Assembly: GCF_020329485.1 (NCBI RefSeq)
Contig: NZ_JAGKJI010000006.1
Location: 62,001-126,000, forward strand
Source: Bradyrhizobium cenepequi
GTDB lineage: Bacteria; Pseudomonadota; Alphaproteobacteria; Rhizobiales; Xanthobacteraceae
DNA: 64,000 bases
Direction of reading: 5' to 3'
The position numbers were made by a program, and so were the translations under genes. The first letter of the stretch is position 1. The number at the start of each line of letters is the position of its first letter. Of this stretch, positions 26,369 through 35,174 are shown one piece after another. The notes under the pieces were generated by a model. That model did not search any database, had not been told where the DNA came from, and saw only the letters and a program-made list of their open reading frames with translations.

Positions 26369-27802
26369 ATGACGACTCGATGCGTCGATGAATTCCCGAG
26401 ACAGGCATCGCTGAGCCGCCGGGCGGTCGTTCTCGGTGCGGGGGCTGGTGCTGCGTCCTTGATCGCGGCGAAATCCGTGCCGCTCGTTCGAGCGCAGACG
26501 GCTGCGCCGGAAGCTGTCGACCACAAGATCACGATTGCTCCGACCTCGCTCGAGATCGCGCCCGGGAAGGTGATCAAGACCACTGCCTACAATGGGACCG
26601 TGCCCGGTCCGGTGCTGCGTCTCAAGGAGGGGCGGCCGGTCCGGATCGAGGTGACCAACAACTCAGGCTATCCGAACCTGATCCATTGGCACGGATTGAT
26701 GATCCCGTCGGTGCAGGACGGCGCGGTGGAAGAAGGTTCTCCGATCATCGAGCCCGGCGCATCGCTGACCTATTCGTACATTCCCAAGCCGTTCGGAACG
26801 CGGTGGTATCACAGCCATGCGATGGCGATGACCGATCTCGCGAAGAGCACCTATTCGGGCGAGTTCGGCTTTCTGCTCGTCGAACCTGCCGCCGGCGATC
26901 CCGGAAGCTACGATCGCGAGGTGCTGCTCGCCGCCCATCACTGGGATGGTCACTGGGTCAGTATGCAGGACATCAAGAAGGGACCGCCGCCGGACAATGG
27001 TCTCGAAGTCATGTATCACGCGACCACCTTGGGCGATCGCATGCTCGGTCACGGTGAGCCGATCAGGGTGCGCGAAGGCGAGCGCGTGCTTTTCCGGGTG
27101 CTGAACGCCAGCGGCAATATGGGCATCTCCCTCGCTCTCCCGGGGCATCGTTTCAAGGTCCTTGCCCTCGATGGCAATCCCGTCCCGACGGCGGCGATCG
27201 TCGATGTGCTGAAACTCGACGTGGCTGAGCGAGCGGATGTCATTGTGGAGATGAACAACCCGGGAGTCTGGGTGTTCGGATCGACGGACGACGAAGATCG
27301 CGGCATCGGGATGGGGATCGTCGTCGAATATGCCAACAAGACCGGCGAGCCTAGCTGGACCGCACCTGCGAACCTGAAGTGGGATTACACTGTGTTCGGC
27401 TGGGCCAATGCGGCATCCGCCGCACCCGACGAGACGATCGACCTCAAATTCGAAAAGATCCCGGGCGGACGCGGTGGCTACAACCGTTGGACCATCAATG
27501 GCAAATCCTGGCCCGACACCAATCCTCTGTTCGCCGTCACGGAAGGCAAGCGTTATCGGCTTCGGTTGAACAACAACAGCGGCGACGAACACCCCGTGCA
27601 TCTGCACCGGCATTCCTTCGAGATCACGAAGGTCGGCGAAAAGCAGACGTCAGGTGTCATCAAAGACACCATCAGCATGCCCCGATACTCCACCGCGGAA
27701 GTCGACTTCGTCGCGGACGATCCCGGGCCGACATTCTTTCACTGCCATCATCAGGATCATATGGACGAAGGTTTTGCCGGCCTGATCACCTACCGGCCAT
27801 GA
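26369..27802 (+). CDS. Periplasmic multicopper oxidase
   Basis: 477 residues, three cupredoxin domains. Copper ligands are all visible: HWHG (near residue 105), WYHSH (near 145), HPVHLHRHSF (near 410) and HCHHQDHMDEG near the C-terminus with the type-1 Cys. The residue after the last His run is Phe (EGF) where many enzymes have Met as axial ligand, suggesting a high-potential laccase-like site. The N-terminus has a Tat-like signal (SRRAVVLGAGAGAASLIAA). Start 26369 has GGAG 7 nt upstream. Role could be metal oxidation or copper tolerance, consistent with the CDF exporter upstream. Confidence 0.9.
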   Translation: MTTRCVDEFPRQASLSRRAVVLGAGAGAASLIAAKSVPLVRAQTAAPEAVDHKITIAPTSLEIAPGKVIKTTAYNGTVPGPVLRLKEGRPVRIEVTNNSGYPNLIHWHGLMIPSVQDGAVEEGSPIIEPGASLTYSYIPKPFGTRWYHSHAMAMTDLAKSTYSGEFGFLLVEPAAGDPGSYDREVLLAAHHWDGHWVSMQDIKKGPPPDNGLEVMYHATTLGDRMLGHGEPIRVREGERVLFRVLNASGNMGISLALPGHRFKVLALDGNPVPTAAIVDVLKLDVAERADVIVEMNNPGVWVFGSTDDEDRGIGMGIVVEYANKTGEPSWTAPANLKWDYTVFGWANAASAAPDETIDLKFEKIPGGRGGYNRWTINGKSWPDTNPLFAVTEGKRYRLRLNNNSGDEHPVHLHRHSFEITKVGEKQTSGVIKDTISMPRYSTAEVDFVADDPGPTFFHCHHQDHMDEGFAGLITYRP

Positions 27803-27863
27803 CGACGGGGCGGGCCTCATGGGGATCCATGCGGCGATTCTTGACCCTCATCGGAGGTATCAC

Positions 27864-28166
27864 TCACTCCTTCATCGCCTCTCCGATGAATTCTTTCAGT
27901 CGACTCTTGGCGAGTTCGAGGCCCTTCTTCCCCGAGCCCGTCGCCCGGTACAATTTCCGTGCGGTGCGCCCGTGCCGCTCCTTGCGGGATTTGAGATAGC
28001 CGCGCTGCTCCATCGCGTTCAGCAGAGGGTAAAGCGTGCCGGGGCTGAGCCGATACCCGTGCCGGGCAAGCTCGTCCATGATCCACTGACCGTAAATCTC
28101 GTGTTCCGAAGCATGGTGGAGAATGTGGAGCCGGATGAATCCGGTCAGCAGATCCTTGTATCTCAT
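27864..28166 (-). CDS. PadR-family transcriptional regulator
   Basis: 100 residues: a winged helix-turn-helix of PadR type with short C-terminal dimerisation helix. Typical motifs are LHHASEHEIYGQWIMDEL, LSPGTLYPLLNAMEQRGYLK and the RKLYRATGSGKKGL wing. It lies convergent to the oxidase gene (62 bp from its stop) and divergent from the DoxX gene. A palindrome 9 bp upstream of its ATG recurs before the oxidase gene, so it probably represses itself and the neighbours. Effector unknown. Confidence 0.9.
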   Translation of the reverse strand: MRYKDLLTGFIRLHILHHASEHEIYGQWIMDELARHGYRLSPGTLYPLLNAMEQRGYLKSRKERHGRTARKLYRATGSGKKGLELAKSRLKEFIGEAMKE

Positions 28167-28174
28167 CTCCGCCT

Positions 28175-28189
28175 TATCGAATTTCGTAA
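28175..28189. promoter_or_regulatory. Candidate PadR operator at the padR start
   Basis: TATCGAATTTCGTAA, an imperfect palindrome placed 9 bp upstream of the padR ATG where a bound repressor would block transcription. It matches the 26246-26260 site (opposite strand) at 12 of 15 positions. Confidence 0.45.
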
Positions 28190-28364
28190 TTGGAACGGCT
28201 GCGTCGACCGGTGGTTGACGCGGGTAGCTCCTGGAGCGATCCGGTTAGTTCCCGGCAACAATACGTACGATAGCAGACAGCAGACCAAGGATGGCAAGTG
28301 CCGCAGATCGCGACCTCGCATCCCGGTCGTCAACCACCCGCTCGGCCTCGGAAGATGACCGCCG

Positions 28365-28833
28365 ATGAGTTGGAAACAACTACTCGAGACGAATGCATCC
28401 GGCTGGACCGTCCTGGTCCGTCTGCAGGTCGGGCTTATGGTCTTTCTGCCCGAAGGTATCCAGAAGCTGGTTTTTCCGGACATTCTCGGAGCCGGCCGAT
28501 TTGCCAGGATCGGAATCCCGTACCCCGACATGATGGGTCCATTGGTAGGCGTGGTGGAAACGGTTTGCGGTGGCTTGATCATCCTGGGCCTGCTGACGCG
28601 GCTTGCCGCGATCCCTCTCATCTTCATCATGATCGTCGCGCTGATCTCGACCAAGCTTCCGATACTCCTTGACCACGACGTCTGGATGTTCGCCTGTCCC
28701 ACGACATCAAGCGGACGGGCTTTTGGAGCATGATGCATGAAGCCCGCGCCGACCGGTCATGCTGCTCGGCTGCCTGTACCTGCTGGTGGTCGGCGGCGGC
28801 CGCGGGTCGCTCGATGACTGGCTACGGCGCTAA
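28365..28833 (+). pseudogene. DoxX-family membrane protein with two frameshifts
   Basis: Codons 1-110 read as DoxX: RLQVGLMVFLPEGIQKLVFP, VETVCGGLIILGLLTRLAAI, LISTKLPILLDHDVWMF. The frame then shifts near 28695 and the family continuation LSHDIKRTGFWSMMHEARAD appears in another frame. It shifts again near 28765 to MLLGCLYLLVVGGGRGSLDD, ending TAA 28831-28833. Adding one base at each site restores about 156 residues. The unshifted frame stops at 28733 (122 residues), losing the last helix. Two errors in ~80 bp may be sequencing faults or real decay. DoxX proteins are membrane partners of thiol or quinone oxidoreductases. Confidence 0.75.
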
Positions 28834-28944
28834 CCGCGGTGGCTAAGTCCGTCGCTTTCGATCGGGATCCAGCTTGCTTCGGTGCCGATCTTTGTCTTGG
28901 CGCGGACTCGCCAGGAAGCAGCGCGATAACTGCTCGGCTCCCAA

Positions 28945-29706
28945 TCAGGTGTGCCGTTTTGCTTGCGCTGAATATTCCGCAAGGCGTCGCCACTTCGCAG
29001 CGGAATATCGTCGGTTGTACTCTGCCACGCCCCAGCCCGCGGCGCCGTCCAGGAATCCCAGGCGCAGAACGTAGACTTTCAGGAAGGCGGCCAGGCCATG
29101 CAACGGCGCAGCAAACGGGCCTGCGCGGCGGCCTCGGGCCATCATCTGCTCTGCCGCGGCTCGGGAGTAGCGGTCGATCTTGTCTTCTGCGTCGGGCCAG
29201 GACTCGATCGAATCATGCTCGAGGGTGACATCGATCCGTCTGATGGATCCATTGACGATCAGCCCCTCATGGACGAGGTCGTCGGAAAATCGGGCCTGTC
29301 TGCGCTGGAACAGGCGAACGATGTAGTCGGAGGACCAGCCTCCGAACCGCAACGCCTTGCCGCAGAAGCGCGATCGCCGGAGCGTCTGGTACGCTGCGGG
29401 CGCGTCCGGTGCGTTGATGGCGCACCTGATGCGCCTCCCAAATTCCGGTTCGATCCATTCGTCGGCGTCAAGCGACAGAACCCAGTCGCCTCGCGCGAGC
29501 TCGAGCGCACGGCTCTTCTGCGGCCCGTACCCCGGCCAATCCGATGTCACCACGACGTGCGCGCCGCTCTCGCGGGCGATCTCCACCGTTCGATCCGTGC
29601 TGCCGCTGTCGACCACGATGATCTCATCTGCATCAACCGAACGCAGGCACCGCGCGATGCAGTGCTCCTCGTTCTTGGTGATCACGATCAGCGATAGGCT
29701 CGGCAT
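28945..29706 (-). CDS. Family 2 glycosyltransferase (WaaE/KdtX-like)
   Basis: 253 residues, GT-A fold. SLIVITKNEEHCIARCLRSV opens the nucleotide-sugar domain; VDSGSTDRT and LSLDADEWIEPEF carry the metal-binding DxD region. The C-terminal part (GGWSSDYIVRLFQRRQARFS; LKVYVLRLGFLDGAAGWGVA) resembles lipopolysaccharide-core glucosyltransferases of the WaaE/KdtX group. Acts on the cytoplasmic face of the inner membrane. It starts 4 bp after the FkbM gene stop, so they share an operon; surface glycan synthesis or decoration is the likely context. Confidence 0.87.
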   Translation of the reverse strand: MPSLSLIVITKNEEHCIARCLRSVDADEIIVVDSGSTDRTVEIARESGAHVVVTSDWPGYGPQKSRALELARGDWVLSLDADEWIEPEFGRRIRCAINAPDAPAAYQTLRRSRFCGKALRFGGWSSDYIVRLFQRRQARFSDDLVHEGLIVNGSIRRIDVTLEHDSIESWPDAEDKIDRYSRAAAEQMMARGRRAGPFAAPLHGLAAFLKVYVLRLGFLDGAAGWGVAEYNRRYSAAKWRRLAEYSAQAKRHT

Positions 29707-29710
29707 GCCG

Positions 29711-30580
29711 TCATCCCGCGGATGGGTCGACCTGCTCGGATGCGGCCACGGCGCTACCGTTCGCTCCTGGTTTGATCCAGAGGATATCGGTCTGGTCCTC
29801 GATGCCGCGCAAGTCCTTCAGATCAACCCTGACGGCCTTGGACGACTTCGCCGCGAGCTGATGCGGGACAAATCCAGCCGCAAGCAGCCGGTCGACCATC
29901 CCCTCAACCGACAAATCGCCGGCGCGGCTCAGCTCGGGCGAGTATTCCGTGATGACGACATCGGCTCGCTCGAGCGCCTTCACGGCGCCTGCCAGAACCG
30001 CGGGCTCAAAACCCTCCACATCGACCTTCATCAGCAATATTCGGTCCTGCGCGAGCCCAAGGGCTTCGAGCGCGGAATCGACGTTAGTCAACGGGACCAC
30101 GCGGGAGCCGAGGCCATAGTTCTTGATGAGCGAATGACGCCCATTGTTGGACCTCTTGTAACGGTGCAGATGCGCGTGCCCGGCGCTGGCGCCAACCGCG
30201 CAGGGATAGACGACGACCTTGTCGATGTCGTTGATCGTGAGATTGCGGTCGAGCAGCCACGCATTCGTCGCATCCGGTTCGAACGCGACCACGGTGGTGA
30301 CGGAGGCATGTTGCGCGGCATGCACCGCGTGCCAGCCGAGATTGGCGCCGACGTCGACGACGATACCCTTCGGTCGATCTTGCAGATATGCGCCGATCCA
30401 GTCGGTCAATTGCGGTTCAAACCGGCCATATTTCGCGATGTGACGGCCGATGACGTCCCGGCACTGGACGATGAAGCGGAGCTTCGACCCCGCGGCATAG
30501 GTCTGGAACGACGTGCCCGGCGGCATCATCCAGGCGAGCAGGAACTTCATCGATTGGAGTGGTCTGGGTATTCGGCGCAT
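29711..30580 (-). CDS. FkbM-family SAM-dependent methyltransferase
   Basis: 289 residues from ATG 30580 (a GTG at 30682 would add 34). The SAM-binding motif is GIVVDVGANLGWHAVHAAQH near residue 75; VVAFEPDATNAWLLDRNL is motif II. LLMKVDVEGFEPAVLAGAVK is the FkbM signature. The family O-methylates sugars or polyketides; next to a glycosyltransferase a glycan target is most likely. The next methyltransferase gene upstream ends 124 bp away. Confidence 0.88.
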   Translation of the reverse strand: MRRIPRPLQSMKFLLAWMMPPGTSFQTYAAGSKLRFIVQCRDVIGRHIAKYGRFEPQLTDWIGAYLQDRPKGIVVDVGANLGWHAVHAAQHASVTTVVAFEPDATNAWLLDRNLTINDIDKVVVYPCAVGASAGHAHLHRYKRSNNGRHSLIKNYGLGSRVVPLTNVDSALEALGLAQDRILLMKVDVEGFEPAVLAGAVKALERADVVITEYSPELSRAGDLSVEGMVDRLLAAGFVPHQLAAKSSKAVRVDLKDLRGIEDQTDILWIKPGANGSAVAASEQVDPSAG

Positions 30581-30703
30581 CTTCTGGTTCTGACCGTATC
30601 TCGACCTTGCGACCTCTTCGGGAGGAGTCGTCCGTACAAAGCGGGTAAGCCAAAGTCCAGATGCCGCCGAATGAGTTACCACCGGCTTCTTGAGTACGGC
30701 TGG

Positions 30704-31333
30704 TCAGGAGAGCCCGGTCTTGCGAAACACGCTGAACTGGAACGACTGCTTCGCGCCCCATGGCGTCGTGTGCCGATGCTGTCGCCTATCGATCAGCTCG
30801 AACGCGGGGCCCAAGATGCGGCCGAGGCTCTCCGGGTCGTAGCGCACGACGGGCAAGCCGCTGCAGCGCTCCGGTCCGTCCAACGCGAAGGTGGCGATTA
30901 TCGCGTGGCCTCCGGCCTTCAGTGCCTGCTTCAAGCGCGCCACATAGGCCGTGCGGTCGTTCTCCTCGGTCAGGAAGTGGAAAGCGGCACGATCATGCCA
31001 GATATCGCAGGTCTTTGGCGGTTCCCACGTCGTTACGTCAGCGACGATCCAATCGACCCTTGCAGCACGGTCTCCGAGACGGTTTTTGGCAACCTGCAGC
31101 GCCGCTTCTGACACATCGAGCACGGTGACGTCTTCAAACCCTTTCTCGATGAGATCATCGACCAGACGTGAAGCCCCGCCGCCGATGTCTATGATGGCGG
31201 AGCTGCGCGTCGCCCCGACCTGCATGATCAATTCGATCGAAGCCGCCGGGCTCTCCTGAAACCAGCTGACTTCGTTCTCAGCCTTGCTGGTGTAGACGTT
31301 TTGCCAATGGTCCTGTCGATCCTGGCTCTGCAT
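30704..31333 (-). CDS. Class I SAM-dependent methyltransferase (methyltransf_11/25-like)
   Basis: 209 residues. N-terminus HWQNVYTSKAENEVSWFQES is typical of a small bacterial methyltransferase group; motif I is AIIDIGGGASRLVDDLIEKG and motif II VTVLDVSEAALQVAK. KAGGHAIIATFALDGPERCS is the post-motif strand, resembling thiopurine or thiol methyltransferase-like proteins. Start 31333 has GGAG 8 nt upstream; 31375 is possible. Substrate unknown. Probably co-transcribed with the FkbM and glycosyltransferase genes. Confidence 0.87.
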   Translation of the reverse strand: MQSQDRQDHWQNVYTSKAENEVSWFQESPAASIELIMQVGATRSSAIIDIGGGASRLVDDLIEKGFEDVTVLDVSEAALQVAKNRLGDRAARVDWIVADVTTWEPPKTCDIWHDRAAFHFLTEENDRTAYVARLKQALKAGGHAIIATFALDGPERCSGLPVVRYDPESLGRILGPAFELIDRRQHRHTTPWGAKQSFQFSVFRKTGLS

Positions 31334-31350
31334 GGTCTTGCTCCGGCATT

Positions 31351-31425
31351 GGAGTGAAACGCGCAACCGGGACATCTGCGCGAGTGGTTGCGGGCGGCCC
31401 AGATTGCGCTGGCGCTCCCCGGGCG
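31351..31425. repeat. Degraded copy of the TAGCCCGGGTGGAGCG repeat
   Basis: ACGCGCAACCGGGACATCTG and the right-hand GGCGCTCCCCGGGCGAGG resemble the internal and right parts of the 24904-24992 repeat. The rest of the 280-bp gap before rnd shows no gene. Confidence 0.4.
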
Positions 31426-31613
31426 AGGCCCCGAGGGACGGCCGCCGGTCCGGCTCGCCCCGGTTTCGGCAGCCAGCACCCCGAAATAACGCAAAACCAC
31501 GCCAAATGGCTCGTTTTATTGCAGTTTAACTGCCCTGTTCCGCTCGCCTCTCCGCGCTTTGGCGGCTAGTGTCTCGGCTCGAATCGAACTTTTTTGACCC
31601 GAGGCACGCTTTC

Positions 31614-32228
31614 ATGACCATCCGACTGCATCGCGGCGACCTGCCGGATCTGTCCCGTTACAAGGATTCTGTCGCGATTGACACCGAGACCATGGGGCTC
31701 AATCCACATCGCGACCGGCTCTGTGTGGTGCAGATGTCCAATGGCGACGGCACCGCCGACGTCGTACAGGTGCCGATGGCGTCAGCCGATGCGCCGAACC
31801 TGAAGGCGCTGCTCGCCAATCCGAATATCCTGAAGATCTTCCACTTCGCGCGGTTCGACCTTGCGGCGCTCTACAATGCCTATGGCGTGATGCCGACGCC
31901 GGTCTACTGCACCAAGATCGCGTCCCGCCTCAGCCGCACCTATACCGACCGCCACGGGCTGAAGGACCTTGTGCGCGAGGTGCTCAACATCGAACTGTCG
32001 AAGCAGCAGCAGTCGAGCGACTGGGGCGCGACGGCGCTGAGCGAGGCGCAGCTTGCCTATGCCGCCTCCGACGTGCTGCATCTTCATGCGCTGCGCGAGA
32101 AGCTCGACGCGATGCTGGCGCGCGAGGGTCGGACCGAACTGGCGAAAGCCTGCTTCGAATTCCTGCCCACCCGCGCCCGGCTCGATCTCGGCGGCTGGGA
32201 AGCTGAAGATATCTTCGCCCATTCCTGA
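31614..32228 (+). CDS. Short ribonuclease D (3'-5' exonuclease)
   Basis: 204 residues: only the DEDDy exonuclease domain, without the HRDC domains of E. coli RNase D. Catalytic motifs are AIDTETMGLNP (ExoI: Asp, Glu), IFHFARFDLAAL (ExoII) and YAASDVLHLHAL (ExoIII: Tyr, Asp). Trims 3' ends of tRNA or other structured RNA. ATG 31614 chosen (GAGG upstream) over 31569. It precedes the LPS transport genes on the same strand, as is common in rhizobial genomes. Confidence 0.9.
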   Translation: MTIRLHRGDLPDLSRYKDSVAIDTETMGLNPHRDRLCVVQMSNGDGTADVVQVPMASADAPNLKALLANPNILKIFHFARFDLAALYNAYGVMPTPVYCTKIASRLSRTYTDRHGLKDLVREVLNIELSKQQQSSDWGATALSEAQLAYAASDVLHLHALREKLDAMLAREGRTELAKACFEFLPTRARLDLGGWEAEDIFAHS

Positions 32229-32276
32229 ATGTGTCCGGGCCGGCGCCGGAAACGCGTCCGTCCGCCCCGTTTCGGT

Positions 32277-32297
32277 CACACTCGTAACGCGAGTGTG
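32277..32297. other. Hairpin between rnd and lptC
   Basis: Perfect 8-bp arms CACACTCG and CGAGTGTG around TAACG. No T-run follows, so any terminator role would be weak; it may help mRNA processing. Confidence 0.4.
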
Positions 32298-32392
32298 CGG
32301 GTGGCCGCGACGCGAGGTCCCGGCTGCGCGATCCGGCGGTTCCGGGTAGAATGATGTGAGCCTTTGCCAGACCTCGCGCCCTTGGAGCAGCG

Positions 32393-33133
32393 GTGAATTC
32401 GATCCAGAACCCGACCTATCTAGCCGGCCTCGAGGCGCGCTTTGCCGCCGCCGAGCGCCACAGCCAGATGGTGCGGATCCTGCGCATCGCGGTCCCCGCG
32501 GCGGTGGTGCTGTCATTGCTCGCGATCGTTGGGGTGTCGGTCTTCAATCCGTTCCGGATGCTGTTGCCGAAGCTGCCGGTCGACATGGGCAACCTGGTTG
32601 TATCGGGCACCAAGATCACGATGGAATCGCCGCACCTTGCAGGCTTCTCGACCGACCAGCGTCCGTACGAGCTCTGGGCCAAGGCGGCGATCCAGGACCT
32701 CACCGACCCCGATCACGTCGAACTTCAGACCCTGCGTGCAAAGATGCTGATGGAAGACCGCTCCACAGTGACCTTGGATGCGCGCACCGGCTTCTTCGAC
32801 AGCAAGCAGCAGCTGCTCGACCTGCGCAAGGATATCTTCCTGCAATCGTCGACCGGCTATGAGGCAAAGCTTTCGCAAGCCTTTGTCGATATCAACAAGG
32901 GCACCGTGACGTCGGAAGAACATGTCGACGTCAAATTGCTGAATGGCACACTGACCGCCGACAAGCTCCGGATCTACAACAGCGGCGAGGTCGTGCGCTT
33001 CGAAGGCAATGTCGTGATGAATTTGATCATGGATAATCCGTCTGCGCAGGCTGAACCGGAGCCAGCGCCGGCACCTGCGCCGCCACCACAGAAGACGCGC
33101 TCGGGCTCAAGTAGGTCCGCCAACACGAAATGA
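32393..33133 (+). CDS. lptC: LPS export protein LptC
   Basis: 246 residues from a GTG start with GGAG 7 nt upstream. One membrane anchor (about 29-52: LRIAVPAAVVLSLLAIVGVS) and a periplasmic beta-jellyroll that passes LPS from LptBFG to LptA. The tail is Pro/Ala-rich (PEPAPAPAPPPQ). Overlaps lptA by 4 bp (ATGA), so the two are translationally coupled. Confidence 0.9.
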   Translation: MNSIQNPTYLAGLEARFAAAERHSQMVRILRIAVPAAVVLSLLAIVGVSVFNPFRMLLPKLPVDMGNLVVSGTKITMESPHLAGFSTDQRPYELWAKAAIQDLTDPDHVELQTLRAKMLMEDRSTVTLDARTGFFDSKQQLLDLRKDIFLQSSTGYEAKLSQAFVDINKGTVTSEEHVDVKLLNGTLTADKLRIYNSGEVVRFEGNVVMNLIMDNPSAQAEPEPAPAPAPPPQKTRSGSSRSANTK

Positions 33134-33819
33134 TCTTCATGAAGCTGTTTTCTTCGCGCGGTGTTGCAACGGCGGCCTTCGTGCTCGCGATCATCGCGCC
33201 ACCTTCGGTGCGCGCGCAAGGCGCGGTCTCCGGCGTGCCCAACGCCATGCAGGGCTTTACCCAGAATCGCGACCAGCCGATCCAGATCGAGGCGGCGGCG
33301 CTCGAGATGCGCGACAAGAAAAAGGAGGCGACATTCTCGGGCAATGTGAAGGTGGTGCAGGGCGACACCACCATGACCTCGAAGACGCTCGTCGTGTTCT
33401 ACGAATCGAATTCAGCACAAGGCGCGCCGCCGTCGAACGCCAAGGGCGCAAAATCCGCGCCGATGCAGTCGGCCCAGCCAGGACCGGGCGGCAGCTCCTC
33501 GATCAAGCGGCTGGAGGCCAAGGGCAACGTCGTAGTCACCCAGAAGGATCAGGTCGTCACCGGCGAGACCGCGATCTTCGACACCAAGGCCAACCTGATC
33601 ACCATGCTTGGCGGCGTCGTGCTGACGCAGTGCAAGAATGTGCTGCGCGGCGACCGGCTGCTGGTGGACATGACGACCGGCGTCTCGCGCGTGGAATCCG
33701 ACGGCGGCAGGGTGCAGGCGCTGATCCAGCAGGGGCAGGGACAGGGCGGGCAAGGCGGCAGTGGCCAGGGTTGCCCGCCGCAGCCGGGTAGCCCGTCATC
33801 TTCCAGTAAGTCAAAATAA
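33130..33819 (+). CDS. lptA: LPS transport periplasmic protein LptA/OstA
   Basis: 229 residues with a signal peptide cleaved near VRAQGA. OstA-type jellyroll motifs: EMRDKKKEATFSGNVKVVQG and LEAKGNVVVTQKDQVVTGET. A Pro/Ser/Ala-rich insert (about 98-122) and a Gly/Gln/Ser-rich tail are low complexity. Forms the periplasmic bridge carrying LPS to the outer membrane. Between this gene and lptB lies a 264-bp gap with a REP-like repeat. Confidence 0.92.
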   Translation: MIFMKLFSSRGVATAAFVLAIIAPPSVRAQGAVSGVPNAMQGFTQNRDQPIQIEAAALEMRDKKKEATFSGNVKVVQGDTTMTSKTLVVFYESNSAQGAPPSNAKGAKSAPMQSAQPGPGGSSSIKRLEAKGNVVVTQKDQVVTGETAIFDTKANLITMLGGVVLTQCKNVLRGDRLLVDMTTGVSRVESDGGRVQALIQQGQGQGGQGGSGQGCPPQPGSPSSSSKSK

Positions 33820-33887
33820 ATCAATGACTTACTCATTGGATTGAAGTAGCGAGGTTGAAGCCGGCGGGGCGAGACTGTATCTAGGCA

Positions 33888-33935
33888 TTGATCCGGAAAA
33901 ATGGGAACCGGTTTTCCGAAAAAAGATCATGCTTC
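33888..33935. repeat. REP-like palindrome between lptA and lptB
   Basis: ATTGATCCGGAAAAATGGGA faces CCGAAAAAAGATCATGCTT; same family as 2420-2468. The surrounding gap shows no gene. Confidence 0.6.
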
Positions 33936-34083
33936 TTAAGTGGACGTCCGGTGGTGGAACGCGCCTTGGGGTGGGCAAGCGGTGCCACAGGGCAAGGGCA
34001 TCCATGCATTCAAGGTTCGCGAGCGAATCGATTAGCCCGCGGGCGTAGTCCCCGGGGACACCGTGAAAGGCTGGCGAAGCGGG

Positions 34084-35082
34084 ATGGTGGACATATTCGG
34101 CATGTTCCGAAGGCGCCCTGCGAAACGCAGTTCCGGCTTCGCACGCTCGCGTGAGGACATCACGGCGCTTGGCGATTCCTTTGACGAGATGCTGACCAGC
34201 TCTGTCCGGGATGCGCCACCAGTTGCGCGGGCCGCCCCGATGCACGGCATGGAACTGCCGCATCCGCAACCGGCGCCCGCGCCATCCAGGGCGGAGCGCC
34301 CGCGCGCCGCCAAACCCGCCAAGACCAACGGCGCCACTGCCCCGCGCCTGATCCGGCGCCCAGGCTATCTGGCTGTGCATAGCGTGGAAAAGAGCTTTGG
34401 CAGCCGCCAGGTCGTGCGCGGTGTCAGCATCTATGTGCGCCGCGGCGAGGCGGTCGGCCTGCTCGGCCCGAACGGCGCCGGCAAGACCACCGTGTTCTAC
34501 ATGATCACCGGGCTGATCAAGGCCGATCGCGGCGCCATCGAACTCGATGGGCACGACGTGACAAAACTGCCGATGTATCAGCGCGCCCGCCTTGGTATCG
34601 GCTATCTGCCGCAGGAAGCCTCGATCTTTCGCGGACTGTCGGTTGAGCAGAATATCCGCGCGGTGCTGGAGGTGGTCGAGCCTTCCCGGAAGAAGCGCGA
34701 GGCGGAACTCGACGCGCTGCTCGACGAGTTCAACATTACGCGGTTGCGAAAGACACCGTCGATCGCGCTGTCGGGCGGCGAGCGGCGCCGCGTCGAGATC
34801 GCCCGCGCGCTGGCGACGCGGCCCAATTACATGCTGCTCGACGAGCCCTTCGCCGGCATTGACCCCATTGCGGTCGGCGACATCCAGGATCTGGTCCGCC
34901 ACCTGACCAACCGCGGTATCGGGGTGCTGATCACCGATCACAATGTGCGGGAAACGCTCGGCCTGACCGACCGCGCTTACATCGTTTACGCCGGGGAAAT
35001 CTTGACGGAGGGCAGCCCGGATGAGATCGTCAACAATCCGGATGTCCGCCGGCTTTACCTTGGCGAAGAATTCCGCCTCTAG
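34084..35082 (+). CDS. lptB: LPS export ABC ATPase LptB with long N-terminal extension
   Basis: 332 residues against about 240 in E. coli. The first ~90 residues (MVDIFGMFRRRPAKRSSGFA, then Pro/Ala/Arg-rich) are an extension seen in rhizobial forms. ABC core: Walker A LLGPNGAGKTT, signature ALSGGERRRVEIARALAT, Walker B NYMLLDEPFAGIDP, switch ITDHNVRETL. Powers LPS extraction with LptFG. A GTG at 34063 would add seven residues. Followed 92 bp later by rpoN, the order also seen in E. coli. Confidence 0.93.
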   Translation: MVDIFGMFRRRPAKRSSGFARSREDITALGDSFDEMLTSSVRDAPPVARAAPMHGMELPHPQPAPAPSRAERPRAAKPAKTNGATAPRLIRRPGYLAVHSVEKSFGSRQVVRGVSIYVRRGEAVGLLGPNGAGKTTVFYMITGLIKADRGAIELDGHDVTKLPMYQRARLGIGYLPQEASIFRGLSVEQNIRAVLEVVEPSRKKREAELDALLDEFNITRLRKTPSIALSGGERRRVEIARALATRPNYMLLDEPFAGIDPIAVGDIQDLVRHLTNRGIGVLITDHNVRETLGLTDRAYIVYAGEILTEGSPDEIVNNPDVRRLYLGEEFRL

Positions 35083-35174
35083 CCCTTTTTCCGATCCGTC
35101 AAGCCGTGTACATCGGCCTTGGACTAGGCTAAGCAAGAATCGAGCCAACTTCATTTTGGACCGTTCTTGCCTCC

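Noticed and set aside
24855..31333. Integrated island with attachment repeats at tRNA-Leu
   Set aside because: No integrase and no second copy of the tRNA 3' end was seen; kept only as a weaker observation.
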